64,000 nt of DNA, from assembly GCA_009741485.1 (NCBI GenBank), contig CM019214.1, positions 28,796,746 to 28,860,745 of the forward strand, given 5' to 3'. Under the pieces are notes generated by a model. The model saw only the letters and a list, made by a program, of their open reading frames with translations. It was not told the origin of the DNA and made no database searches. Both the position numbers and the translations under genes were made by a program. This document shows positions 26,621 to 39,409 of the stretch, in pieces (positions within the stretch are counted from its first letter, which is position 1; every line of letters begins with the position of its first letter). The DNA is from Malurus cyaneus samueli (taxonomy: Eukaryota; Chordata; Aves; Passeriformes; Maluridae).

Positions 26621-27157
26621 AATGAACAAAGTGTGCTGACATTCAGCTGGGACTGCAAAAGAACACAGTCCAAAGTTAATTGTGAGGTGTTCAAGAACAT
26701 TTTCAAATTAGACAGATACTGGATAATAAATAGCTGCTGGGATTTAGTATCTGCTAACTGTAATGTAATGCTTATTGCAGGAGGAGGATGAAAACAGTTC
26801 TGATTATATGTCTGCTTTAACAGAATCCTAGTTGGTTGTGAATCTTTGGCAGAAATGTTGTTGTTTTGTGGGCAATTCTTTCAAGGTATAAGCTTTGAAG
26901 GCAGAAGTGTTTAGCAAACGAATAGGATGTAGAACAGAAAAGATCATGATTTGTACTCCTTGTTGTGCTGTATGCTGTATCCGTATTTGGTCACTGTCCA
27001 TGAGTAAAACTAGTAATGGTGACTGGGATAATCACTGTGGCCTGGCTTTCATTTGAGAGAAGGCTAAACAAGATTGAGTGGTGAGAGGAAAGTTTGTGGG
27101 TTCAACTTAAGCACGAGGTTCTTCTGGAAAAGGGACCCAAAGGGTGTGCCTCTGTGC

Positions 27158-27198
27158 TTTTTTTTTTTTTTTTCTTTTTTTTTTCTTTTTCCTTTCTT
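27158..27198. repeat. Polypyrimidine tract (T-rich with sparse C)
   Basis: T16, C, T10, C, T5, then CCTTTC. Low-complexity T-rich sequence. It could be a minus-strand retrotransposon tail or a simple polypyrimidine tract. No attached element was identified. Confidence 0.85.
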
Positions 27199-27347
27199 GA
27201 GCAAGTCCCACTATTTTACTGCAAGGTAATTTCCATTACATAGATTACTGTATGATACTAAAGATGCTTTGCAGAGGAGATTTTATGGAGAAGTCTAGAA
27301 AATTTTAGAGAAGAGTCCTGACTGGTTTAAAAATTAATGCTAAAGAT

Positions 27348-27364
27348 AAAAAAAAAAAAAAAAA
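27348..27364. repeat. A17 homopolymer tract
   Basis: An uninterrupted run of A after GAT and before CACTGC. The sequence upstream is not a recognisable transcript or retroelement. Confidence 0.85.
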
Positions 27365-30300
27365 CACTGCAAATGTAGCTGACTTTTCAAGGCTGTCATG
27401 TGGAGGTTGTGTAATTCTGCTGTCTATGAATGATTGTGTCCTTTGTAAAACTTAGGAAATTTGGGTTTCCATTAACTGCATATAGAAATACAAATGTGGA
27501 CTAACTTGGGCATGTGAGCTTTGAAACCTGAAAAACAGAATTCTTAGTAGAGGTATTAATCACCTAAAGTCCTGATTATCCACTTCAGGAGAAACTAGTG
27601 AAAATTCTTTAAATTAAAGCTGCTCTTGCTTTAGTCATCTTCCTCCAGGCCCAAAGTAACAACTCAGGTCTTTTCTTCAGAGACCTTGGAGAGCACTGCT
27701 CTTTTGCAAAGAAGAATACAGATGTTACAAATTCAGTTATGAAAATATTGCAGTGTGTCACCCTGAGTGACTCATCAAATGGGCTGGCAGAATAGTTGCC
27801 CTGCAAGTTGTGGTGGTTAATGACCACCTACTGTAAATTGCTGTCAGGTGTTATGGGTGGTAGAAGAAAAAAGCTGATCATCCAGTGTAAGATGCCAGGA
27901 TTAATTTTCATTTTAAATTTGATGTAAAGAAGTGGGGTTATTAACCCTTGCTTTCTTTTCCCCAAATCGCCGATAGAAATTTCTGAGCAGCTTTTAGTGA
28001 AATATATAAGGGCAGATAAAATGTGGATCACTTTTAAGTGGACGGGGCAGGGGGGAAGGCTCCAAACTAAGTTTTACCTTGTCAGAGATAGTCTGGCTAA
28101 AACATTATGCTGGTTTTGTATATGGGTTGTTATTGCTGTTTTGTTTTTTTTTTTTGTGGTTTATTTATTTGTTTGGTTTTTTTGCCATTTAAATTAATGC
28201 TGATACACATTCTACAAAATTATGAGGAAAATTGATACAAATTGAGAATTTTTTATTTACTAATTTATAAATTGTCTCACAAGAGAACTATTTTGAAAGA
28301 TTATGTTTTTTCTCAAAACCTGTGGGGGAAAAATATTATAGTTGAGAGTTCTGGTATGATTCAATCTATTAGAACTGAGGATCATCTTCAGTTCTGTGAA
28401 ATAGTAGCTTTTCTCCATGTAGAAGAAATCATTTAGCAATAAAACCTGGATTTTTGATTTTGCACTTTTTAAAAATCTTATTTTCCTTACCTAACTTTGT
28501 TGAATTGAATGTTTGTTTAATGCTGTAAACTTACCTTTTCATTTCCACTTTGGTTGAACTGAGACAACAATCAAATTTTGTATATGGAGATAAAAATTGA
28601 CTATCATCTCTTAATGACTGATGCACTGGACTCTATATCTTTATGGTGAAAATCATCTGACTATTAAGCAAGCTCAGTACAGCTCTTTCAAGTTAAAATT
28701 TTTCTGAACTCTAGTGAAGATTATTCTGATTTTAACCATATAAAGAAAGCAGCTTTTACAAAAGCCTGTCAAATGTTTCCTGTTAGTAGTGATGGTTGGA
28801 CTTCCAGAGCAGTTTGAAGAAAGCTACTGCCACAGCACTGCTCATTGAGCCTCATATGGCATTTCTTCAAGGCTGTCTGTAGAAAGGAATATTTCAAGTC
28901 CAGTGTCAAACAGTCTAATCCATATCACATTTTTTGGATAAAGAGAGAGTTTTGCAATCTTAGTCCTGGTTGTATTTATTGCAGAAGACATTTACACATG
29001 TTTCTGGGTGTAAATTCAGATGTTCATTGTTATTCTGCAATTACAACTTGAACAATTATTTTATATGAAGATTTTGTTGGTTTGTGCAAGACTTTATGTG
29101 GAAATAAGCTATGGCACTCTTTTCAGGACTATGACTGTTGAAAATAATTTTTCTAAAAGTAAAAAGGTTTGACTTTATTTGCAATTTGTATGCACATGCC
29201 AGTTTTGTCTCTAGGCAAAATGCTTCATTTATTCAACCCCTGATAATTCCTCATTTGTTTGAAATGCCCAAATCTGTTTAAATACTTAGAACTCCTATTG
29301 TTTTGTTTGCTGAATCTGACAGTATACTGAAACATGACCACTAAATTGCTTCTGTTCATTTTGTCTATCTTTTTTTGTGGTTTACCATTTGCATGGTAAG
29401 CTACTTAAACCCTTTTTCTTAATTGAGTATTGTTAAATCAGCTAATGCTGTGTAATGTGGGTCACTGGCTAAAATGATGTACACAACTCAATTATCTGAA
29501 CAGACTGAGTGATAGAGAGGAAGATTGATATGCTTTCTGAAAAGTAGGTTTTTGCCAGTTTTTGCTTTTTTTAATGCTTGGGATTCTTTTCCTTAAGACA
29601 TTGCATATATTGAACAGTTGAGATTGAAACTTAAAGTATCTTCCTGAAAGGACAAGGTTCAGACTTCTTTTTTTTCGTTTTATAATTCAGAATAAGTCTT
29701 GGTTATTCTGTCAAGTTTAGGTGGCCCTATTATTGGAGAAATGAAGTTTGCTTGATGTTTTGCTCATGCTAGTGCAGCAGAAATTGTCTGGAGAATTGTG
29801 TGTTTCATAGAAGGATTAATATTTCTCAGTTAGATAATATCCTCTCAAAGCTGAAATCACTATTCTCTAATGTGTGGAAAGAACATGGTTTCAGGTTATT
29901 TTGGGAATTTCTAGGGCCTGTTTTTAAAATTAAGATACTGCAATCCACTCGCACAGATGTTTCCGTATTTGTATCAGTGCTTATGAAAGAAAAAGCTCTT
30001 CAGTTATGGCAGAAATAATGTTACATGTTTATTTCCTCAAAACACAAAATGCCCGTGGAAAATGACAGATAATCTTAGAGATGCTTATGGAGTTTGAAAT
30101 GAATGCCTTATCTGTGTATTGTTTGAGCATCAATGCCACTTAACAATTTATTAGTAGAGCATGTCTGTCTTAAATGGACTTCCATGAGGACTAGAACAAG
30201 TTCTCTTTTTGTGTTATGTTCAACCCCCTTTTTAACACGGAGTCACGTTTTCCAGGAACTTCATTTTAGTGATTTCTAAGATTTATTATGGAAGAAACAT

Positions 30301-31371
30301 TATTTTTCAAAGGACTTCTACCTATTTGCTGTTAGGATTTTCATGACTCCTCTTTCTCTTCAATAGTTTTTTTTTCCTTTTCATTCAAACCTCTCCTGTT
30401 CTGGTATTCAGTAACATGGTGCTGTCTTGCAGATATTACTGTTGCCTGGAAGGGCTCAGGAATTGCATGGAAAATGAGAATATACTGATCTTCTTATGCT
30501 CAGGGCACACTTCACCTCTTGAGATTATTCTCTTCCTCGACATTAATTCTTTTGTCTCATTCTATGCATGATGTATTTTTGTTCCTATGCCCATGCTAAC
30601 CTATTTTCTTTGCTCAGAGTGTGTTTTGTTAAAGCTGGATTTGAATGTCACATCTATTTCTTCTTGTTTCAGAAGAATGAAATTCTTTCCTCTGATGTCT
30701 ATCTCTGGTGGACAGTCATTTCTGGAGAGTGCTTAACAGTGCTAATAAAATTAGGCAGGATTCTGTAAATTTTGTCTCAGTTGAGTATTAAATAAGCTTC
30801 TGTGCAAATGTATTAAGGTAATTTTTATATTTATTGCCATGTGCTCTTTATTGTATTTATTGCTAGTAAATTCTGATTTTGCTGTCTTCCCAGCTGCCTT
30901 TGGCATATGTTAGTACTATGCCAGGGTGCCTTATACCCTGTTAAGATAAAGTTACAAGCCTTGTTTACACTTCAAGACAAATTCTGACACAACTGCTTTA
31001 TAGAGACTGTGTGCAATCAGCCTCATGTTAGGTAATCCTTTGGTGTAAACTTCCACATTTCTTAATCTCCTGTCCTTTTTATCCCCTTGCTTCCTGTGAC
31101 CCAAGAGTTGTCTGCCTTTCAACGTGGAACGCAGTTTAGTTTTGGCAGTATGTGGCTAATTATACCCAGGGAGCCATCAAGGATGCTTGGCTGTGACACT
31201 GTAATTACCATAACTTGGTAATTACTAAAGTTTAGGGACCACTGAAACTTCAGCTCCTGCTGCCTGCAGCTACTCGATAGCTGGTGTTTGGCCTGTGAAT
31301 CAAATACTGCTAGAAACCCTGTAATGACCCGATCTGGCACTTACTGCCAGGGTCTGGTTGACAAGTGATCA

Positions 31372-31426
31372 AAGGTTGGACTCTGATCTTGGAGGTCCTT
31401 TCCAACCATAATGATTCTGTGATTTT
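31372..31426 (+). mobile_element. CR1 LINE 3' tail fragment
   Basis: The stretch AAAGGTTGGACTCTGATCTT, then GGAGGTCCTTTCCAACCATA, then ATGATTCTGTGATTTT is a close match to the avian CR1 terminus (…ggttggactcgatgatcttagaggtcttttccaacc…attctgtgatt). It is a 5'-truncated, non-coding remnant in the same orientation as ATP11A. Confidence 0.85.
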
Positions 31427-34009
31427 GTTTATTCTAAGCCAGCTATAAATATTTCTAGCACTCTGGTCATATCTCTCACAGGTAGGCCATTATTACAGTG
31501 AAAACTTGTGGGAGGTTGAATGTTAATATTGATATGACAACTGCTGAAAAAGTTATTTGAGTCTTTCCAAGGCTGAAGTAGATAGCTTTCCATTAGCCAT
31601 TGTTTAGAAAGTTTAGACAGCTCTGCCATTTTTTGGTGTGGTTTCCTTTACCACAATAACCTGTTACACTCAAAAAATCCTGTGACTACAGCACATACAA
31701 AGTGCCTTCAAGAAGCACCTTCACCTTCTGTGGCAGAAGATTCTGCTGTGGAATTGCTCTCAGCCTCTCATCCCTTATAGGGATCTTGAGGCAGCAGCTG
31801 TGTAGTTAGAAGCAAGATCACTTTGTGCTGATGCTATGACACAATGTTGACTTGATCATACTGAAATGAGAACAGAAGTTGCTTCACCTTTACCTGTGTT
31901 GCAGGCTCTTAACAGGGAATTAGGAGGGTAGAACAGGTTGTCTTACAGTGATGACTGCAAGTTGCTTCTAGTTCATCACCTTTTTAGCCCTGAAAATGTT
32001 TTGTAGAAATCATATTGCAAAACTGAGGTAATTACAATGTGAGTGTAATTACAGGAAGGTGTTTGAGACTTCTAACATCATACGTCATCCCCATATAATA
32101 CTGTGGGGATACTCCCAGTTTCAGGCACTATTTTCTTGGGCAGGAGTCCATTGGTACTTTGTGGACAGGTTTTTGTTTAGACAAAGAAAAGCCATGCCAC
32201 ATGGACTCGTTTTTTAACTCTGGGCTTTGTTGTTCAGTTGAATAATGCCACTTAGCCAGGAACCTAAAAATTAATTACAGTGAAAAGGTTACATTTAGCT
32301 GTGGTGGCTCTTCTCCCAGTGGAGTATCCTCAGTGGTAGCCAGTGATATTTTTAATGGCTGTAGCTATTGTAGTGCAGCTTGAAAGCTTGAACATTTAGA
32401 ATTGTTCTATTCTCTTAATGTTTTGTTGTTTTTCTTGTTTCCTAGGCTGTTGCATAGCAATTAGAAAAGGCTGTCCTATTTCCTAGTGTTGAGAAGGTTT
32501 TGATAATACCTTTGTTAATACCTTCTGATCTTCAGCTTTGAGGCTACAGCATGCTAGGCTTAGATAAGTGAAATAAGCAAAGTCTGAGCTTCTTCCATTT
32601 GTTTGACAAATGCATTAGTTTTCAATTCTGACATATTGCCAGTTCTGTTGGCTGCACAATACATATATCCAAAAAATACACATGTATAGGTGTAGTCATC
32701 TGTCTTGTCATGTTTGTCAGCAGAAAGTTTTCTGGGATGGAAGAATGTTTCAAGTATAGACTAGAGAAGCAATTTGAGATGTTATGGTTGGTAGAAACTT
32801 TCTTGTAAAACAGAGATCAGGTGATGCTTTTCTAATCCTTGTTATAAAACACTCTCTATAGACTGATTTCATAAAACAGTCTCATCTTATTTAAAAAAAG
32901 TATGTTTCTGTAATGAAAAATATTTCAGAACAAAACGTTTTTCCAGTGGAAGAAATATGCTGATTGGTGCTGACTCTTTCTTAGTGAAAAACCATGTTTT
33001 TGTGAGCAAATGGTGAGCAGTACCTCCCCTCTCGCAGATGCCTTTTAGCTTTCATTCTTTCATATAAAGTTCCATATTCCAGGCAGCCACCATTTGTGTC
33101 ATCAGTTTACCAACTTCAAGAGTTGTTGGGACATTTTACCGCTGTTGGAAAGAGTTTTTCTTAACCCTGTCCAAAAAAAAACCCTCTACAAACAACCAAA
33201 ATTTCACTACTATTTTTGGAAGCTTCATTTTCAGTCAAACTTGACAGACAATTTATGCATATGTGTTCTTAAACCAAATGTTCTAGTATTGATTCCTTTT
33301 TATTTGTATTTTAGAGGACAACCACACATTTTTTGTGCTTAAATTTCATAGTTTCCTAGGTATTCCTAGACTAAGATGGCTTAGTTTCTTTTCATGACAA
33401 AATCTCCCTGATTATTGGTATAGACCTGGTTGATTTTTTTTTTTAAATAAGGAAGGCCAGAATAGTACTTGTTTTTTTTCAGATGCCACCCATACTCTGT
33501 AGAATGTTGTCAGTGCAGTACTTTCTCTACAGGCAGCCCCCATCCTCTGGCCCTGTCCCAGCTGATGAACTGCCAGTTTATTGCCAGAGCCTTTGCTGAT
33601 AGTCCTTAGAAATGCTTCAGCTTATACTCTGAATAATTAAATTTTACTGGCTTTTTTTTTAGTACAGCTTTCAAGGTGTTCTAATACATTATCCCAGTCT
33701 TCTTTTGGTATCCAGCTTTTGTGTTCTCATCAAAATTTACCACTACTCTGTAAAACATTTTTGTGGTTATTTCTGTACAGTGGTGTGGATGATCATCACT
33801 TCACCCAAGCCCTAGTCCTGTTTAGTCCCCAGGTATAGGTGTACTTTGTTTTACTGGTCAGCCTGCACACTTGCCATGCTGAGTGTCATCCAAACACATC
33901 ACAGCTTCCATGCTTTCATTATCTGTCACTTCTCCACAAAAAAAGCAGATTAGTTGTTCCACTCTGAATTTTATTTGGTTCCCTGTTGCACAGTGCAAGG
34001 CAGCAGATT

Positions 34010-34075
34010 CAGAAAATGGTTTAGGTTGGAAATGACATCTCAGGTTGTTAAATCCAACATTAACCCAGCACTGCA
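34010..34075 (-). mobile_element. CR1 LINE 3' end, minus strand
   Basis: GAAAATGGTTTAGGTTGGAA, then ATGACATCTCAGGTTGTTAA and ATCCAACATTAACCCAGCAC match the reverse complement of a CR1 3' end, including the 'aaccattaacccagcactgc' segment shared with the copy at 24139-24212. It is short, diverged and non-coding. Confidence 0.8.
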
Positions 34076-34911
34076 TAATATTGTATACATGTTTCTTCTG
34101 TTCTGGTTCAAATGAAAAAAAATTACTTGAGAATCTCCATGGAATATAAACACCACCCTCCCTTAGACATACATTCTCCTATACACCAGCTCATGTAACT
34201 CTTAAACATTTTTGGGGGACTGATACAGAAATAACACATCATGCTGCAATGCAGAGTGTGATCCTGCTCCTGGGTTGATATTGGACCTAGCTCATGGTTC
34301 TGTTACTCTTTAATAAAGAATAGCCTGAAATCTACTTTTTCGTGTTGACTCTCTGTGACCTCAAATGGGGAGATTCTCCAGGTAAGGTGTGGTTATGATC
34401 AGATTATTTTTGTCTTTTGTTAGACTTGCATGTCAGTAAAGAACAGGATGAGCTGGCTTAATTTTGAGATTGCAGTGTGAGCATTAATTTTTCCATGGAA
34501 GTCTTTTGTCAGTATGAATGCAGAAAAATGCTTTCCCAGGAGGAAGACAATAGAAATAAACTTTTCATAGCTGAAGTTGGCATTATAAACAATGGAACAG
34601 CAAAGAAGAGTCCGATTAAAATGTTGTTGCAAAGAGTTCTCACTTATGGCTGCCTTGAGAGAACAAAACCTAGAGATGGAACTACAAGTAGTGTTTAAAG
34701 ATCTTTTCACATGTCTTACAAAAGAAACTCTCTATTAGGTTGTGGTATTTGCTTTATTTCCCTTTCCATGTATTTAGGTTGAGGCAATTTAAACTATATT
34801 AAAGATGGAGCAAGAGACATGTTGCATAAGAGGATGCTGCTTGTTGTATTATGTATGGGTAACTTAGCAGCTTATGCTCTGGCTCTTTTTTCATTCATGG
34901 AAGAGGAACGA

Positions 34912-34945
34912 TTTTAATTAATAAAAGCTTTTTAATTAATAAAAA
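34912..34945. repeat. Short tandem duplication (about 17 bp)
   Basis: TTTTAATTAATAAAAGC is followed by TTTTTAATTAATAAAAAG. The AT-rich unit is repeated twice with one-base differences. Confidence 0.75.
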
Positions 34946-35509
34946 GACTTTTACAATAATCCTGAGTCACTCCCAACATAGTTGTTTACATTGTGTTATT
35001 TTCAATACAATTAAGAATAAAGCTGTATAGGAAACTTGAACCCTGATTTATTTTTTTTTACAGTGTGTAGCACTATATTTAATATCATAATATGATTAAA
35101 GGTTTCCTTTCTGATGGCTAGAGTAAAACCCGCAGTATTTGCAATTTGCAGATAAACAGATTGCCTTTACTCATTTTGCAGATGTTTTTTAAGGCTTTAG
35201 TATTAGTGGATATTAGTAGATATCTAGTTTGTTCCAACAAGTAAGGTTTATTTTCTGTAACAGTTGGTGCATTGTTAACTTCTAATCTCTTATTATTAAT
35301 AGCACAGAAACTGAATTTTGTAATTCCAAGTACTTTGCTTTCACAAGAAGAGAAAAGCCAGTATAGTTCCATAATAAAGCATTTTTATTCTGCTTGTGTT
35401 AATATAGACTGAAGAGGTAGAAACTTCTTTGGTTTTCTGAATGGAACAATATTTAGCAAATAGTCTGTACACAATAAAATAGTGCTGCACTTCCGTTGAA
35501 AAAGAGAGG

Positions 35510-35625
35510 ACACAGTCTTTTGCCTTTTGAATTAAGGCAAGCTACAGTGTCGTGAGTGAAGGATGGTACGGCATGGGATGGCGACAAAGCTTGTCAGAGA
35601 AAGAACATTGCGTTTTCTATAGTTT
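35510..35625 (+). repeat. Left copy of 116-bp duplicated segment beside assembly gap
   Basis: This 116-bp block starts at ACACAGTCTTTTGCC and ends at TATAGTTT. It is repeated just after the N run (35742-35857) with only two differences that I can count: T/G near the start and C/T in AAGCTACAG versus AAGTTACAG. It continues into 83 bp (35626-35708) that the right copy lacks. Both copies then share TAGTTTAATT (35709-35718 and 35858-35867). The pattern fits two haplotypes left side by side rather than a genuine tandem duplication. Confidence 0.9.
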
Positions 35626-35718
35626 CATTGCAAATATATGCATGTCAGTTCCTACAGTGTAAAAGTTTTTCATTATGTGCTAGATCTTCTTTATTGCTTC
35701 AGAGTCAGTAGTTTAATT

Positions 35719-35741
35719 NNNNNNNNNNNNNNNNNNNNNNN
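35719..35741. other. Assembly gap (23 N)
   Basis: A run of 23 N joins two contigs whose ends carry the same sequence. The left contig ends at TAGTTTAATT, and the right contig begins 116 bp before its own TAGTTTAATT. The gap is therefore probably an overlap the assembler failed to merge, and missing sequence need not exist there. Confidence 0.95.
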
Positions 35742-35857
35742 ACACAGTCTTTGGCCTTTTGAATTAAGGCAAGTTACAGTGTCGTGAGTGAAGGATGGTA
35801 CGGCATGGGATGGCGACAAAGCTTGTCAGAGAAAGAACATTGCGTTTTCTATAGTTT
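35742..35857 (+). repeat. Right copy of 116-bp duplicated segment beside assembly gap
   Basis: This is the second copy of the block at 35510-35625, about 98% identical. It runs straight into TAGTTTAATTATTGAGG, without the 83 bp that separate these parts in the left contig. It is most likely the other allele, carrying an 83-bp deletion (or lacking an insertion). Confidence 0.9.
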
Positions 35858-35867
35858 TAGTTTAATT

Positions 35868-38800
35868 ATTGAGGGAGGGAGGAATTTATTTGTGCATATA
35901 GCAAGAGAATTCTGAAATGCAGATTGCTTTATACCCTACATTATGGGTTGGGTTAGGCACACAGAGTCTTACAGATTTTTTTTTTTTTGCTTGCTAATGC
36001 CATGTTTAAATGAAGGTTGTTACAGTTAGGAGTAACCACTTGTTAAGTAGAAAGAAGCAATGCTGGGGGATGTTGATATGGTAGTTGTTTATTCTGCATA
36101 AACAGATTGAGATGTGTAAGATTGCTGAAGGCCTAAAATACTTGACTTCAAGAGTGAAGTATTTTTGCTGACTGGTATGTGTCCTATGTTGAAGAAATGT
36201 TTAGGGGATGATAAAATGGTTGTCAAGTCACTGTTTATCCTACAATTACTTGTTTTTTGGCTCTTTAACTTAGATATGATATGAAAAAGTATCAGTTAAT
36301 ATGGTTTGTTTTATGTCTTTGGTGATGTGCAGTGCAAAGTTTTCAATGCAGATTTGACTTGTGGCATCGTGAATGAATGAATCAGTGAAGAACAGTATCA
36401 GATTTAATTTTATCTAGTGCTGTATGGATTCCTAGTAGAAGTGATGCTGATAAGTGGAACACAAATGCTTCATCTGTGCTTGAGGCCTTTTGTGCTTGGG
36501 CTTTTCTTTGCTGTTGTTCTTTTTCCGGGTTTATGGTAACAAGCCAAATGCAAACACTTCATGGAAGCATGCCCTAATGTGTCCTTCCACCTGTGTATGG
36601 TAGGTCTTTATTGTCAATGTGTCATGGTGAAGTTTACCCACATTTTGTCAACTTCAACTATGTTTGTTGTGCCTAATGTGCTCAGAACCTTCAAACCTTT
36701 ATGTAGGAACAGACACATTGAGCAGATAGGATTTACCTGGCAGCATAGTACATAGTTTGACAAAATCTGTCACCCTTCTGAAATTACAGGGTTAGCAGTG
36801 TTTTCATAGAAATCTGTGGCCAAACAACCTTTTCCCCTTTGCTTTTTTCTGATGGATTTCCGTTTATGCTTGAAAGTTGTATATGGAAGGTCTTCTGACC
36901 TTGGAAATTTCTCTGTTTGAATTCTCCAGAGACCAAGCATGGGAACTTTTATATCATGGTCTGAGGTTTACTTGCTCAGCATGTGTAGTTGTTTTCCTAT
37001 TTTGTTTTGACTTTTTATTTCTCTTTAGTTGTCTGTTTGGTTTTGTACTGAAGGAAACGTGTAATAGGCTGACCTGAACAAGTTACATTTTGTTTTAAAT
37101 ACCAGGAATTGGACATGCAGTGTTGATTCTTGGCTATGTCTGTGAGTGGGAGAAACACAGTAAAGTTCACTTAGGCAGATCTAAGTGATGATGAAATTGG
37201 TAAGTTTTTTCCTAGGATAAAGAAAGGTATCCTATGTTTGCCATGCTCACTGTAATTGCTAAAGCTCAGAATTGGACTTTAAATGACCACAGAAAACACT
37301 TCTAAGGAATTACTTTGTGTATTGGTGAAGTTCTAAGCACATTGAAATACCTTATAATGCTTTTTTATCTGTTCCACTTTTCTGAGCGGAAAAAGAAGTA
37401 ACAGTTTGTGTATGAAAGCACCTTTGCTACTATATTTAGCCTACAAGACACAGTGATGACCTGTAATCCTAGTGTATTGGTATTGAATGTCCATCTAGGG
37501 ATGTTTAAAGAAAAAGCTGAACAATTTTACAGATCTGGAACAGGGAAAGTGTCTGGAGAGGATGCAAGTTTTAAAATGTTGCAAAATAGACATCTAGTAA
37601 TTGATTTTTCAATTTTGGGGCTTAGAAAGGTAGTAATAATCTCTTTGAAACAGCTTCTCATTACTTTGGTTTGTTCTTATTGGCATCACTGGAAGTAATT
37701 GTTGTAATTAGAGCTGTGATCTGCTTTCATACTGACATACAGGAGAATGGGAAAAAATAATTAAAGTAATAGATTGGATGTGTATTGATTTATTACTTGC
37801 TGTAACTTGAAGTATGGCCCTTCTCATTTATTTATTAATTCCAAGGAATTGCCAAGGTGATTTCTTTTCTTAGCCTAGCCTTGTTCTATAACCTAGAGAA
37901 TTTTTGAACTAAGATGATGGGACAATCCAATACATTACATCATTTGACTGGATTTAATGTGAGCTCCCTGGAGTGGAACTTCTTAAATCAATAGCTTTAG
38001 AGCTACTTATTTTTGAAGGAAATGGCACCAGCCAATACAGGCAAGGTAGCAATAAAAAAAGAATAGCCTTTTTGGAGGGATTTCAAAAGAGTAAGCGTGT
38101 TCTTAGATCTTTTGATGTGTAATCATTTCAGAGACATTGGAACTACTTAGCTGATGTTCAAGAGACCAAACCAGAAAGCAGGCTAAATGTTGCTTTTGTG
38201 TAAAATGGGAGAGATGTAAGTTTTTTGCAATATGATCAAATATGATGAAAGATATCCAGAGTTAGATGCATGGTACTTTTAAGTAATAGACAATTCCAGA
38301 CTACCTTCAAACCTTAATTTGGGGATTTCATTAGCTTGTGGAAATTTGAGTACCAGTAAAAAAACCGAGGTAATTGAAGAACAGTGTGAAGAAGTTAGAA
38401 GTTTTTAAAAGCTATGAGTACAGCTTGTCTGTCTCATTGGTGGAGTTTTTGTGCTTCACTAGATGGAAGATGAAACCTTCTCAGGCAGATCCTGTCTCCA
38501 TGCCTACAAATAAAGTTCAAAATTCATCAGTCCCTTCAGTGCAATTTTATTTTTTTTTTCAAGAAATTCTATGTTCGCTTTCACAGCATCTTACGGAGAT
38601 GTGGCGAAGAAGCTTTCTTAGCTGACATTGTGGAATAAGCAGCTTGATTTGTGTGTTGTGCAGCCCTTTTGGTGGTGATGGCAGTGTTCACCATGTGGCT
38701 GTTTGCTACAGAAAGGCCACCTAAGTGATTCTACTGTCACCGGTGAAATTCTAACATGTGCCGGTGGTATTGTACTGAAGAGGCAATTTTTCTACGTATT

Positions 38801-39400
38801 TTTTTCCCCCTGAGAGGAAGAGACTTAATTAATGTGCCTGTACACTGGCATTTGTCACGTGTTTGAGGCAGTGGTGACTGTTTTAGTTACTCGTGTGTGC
38901 TTGGGCCTGCCAAACAAGGATTAGATCCCCTGTAAGCAGGGTCGAGGCCTGGATTTCAGCAGACTCTGCCAAGTCATGGCATTGACACTGTCCAGCAGTG
39001 GCCACTGTGGTGGCCCCGAGCGCTAGGAACTTCAGTGATGTTCCTTTCTATGTGTCAGGACAGATTTTAGGAGTGTGTGCTCTGCTAAGGCGGGCGCTCT
39101 GTGGGTACAGCAGAGGTGGAACTGGCTGGTTTTGCTAGACTTTTAAAATATATTGTTTGGGAAAATATGTTTACCATAAGGAAATTGAGTATCCTATGAA
39201 TCAAATTTCTTCAGCCGAATGTGTACACTTTAAAAAAACTTCTGTCAGTGGAACCTGAATGCTTAGAGAGAGTGTGTAGATGGTCCCTTGTAAGGTTACA
39301 GCTGGAATTGTCGGTCTGCTTGTTTCTGGGCCTTGAGCGGGGGCTCTGCAGCCATTTGAGAGCAAACCCCATATCAGCTTTACCTGCCGGCACCTTTGGT
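35868..39400 (+). other. ATP11A intron 1, no recognisable gene
   Basis: Plain AT-rich DNA to about 38600. CpG and GC content then rise modestly across 38640-39160 (for example CACCGGTG near 38737, an E-box CACGTG at 38857 and CCCCGAGCGCT near 39016), leading up to the island at 39410-39640. This may be an island shore or upstream regulatory DNA. No transposon or exon was recognised. Confidence 0.5.
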
Positions 39401-39409
39401 GTTGGGGAC

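Larger units (their letters stand above)
24213..35509 (+). other. ATP11A intron 1, with LINE debris
   Basis: Intronic AT-rich DNA. It holds the LINE reverse-transcriptase relic (about 26140-26620), CR1 fragments at 31372-31426 and 34010-34075, a long polypyrimidine tract at 27158-27198, an A17 tract at 27348-27364 and a short tandem duplication at 34912-34945, all listed separately. No intact gene, RNA gene or convincing exon was recognised in the rest. Confidence 0.55.

Noticed and set aside
35510..35857. Genuine tandem duplication around the N gap
   Set aside because: The duplicated ends abut an assembly gap and re-converge on the same downstream 10 bp after an indel, which is better explained by unmerged alleles.
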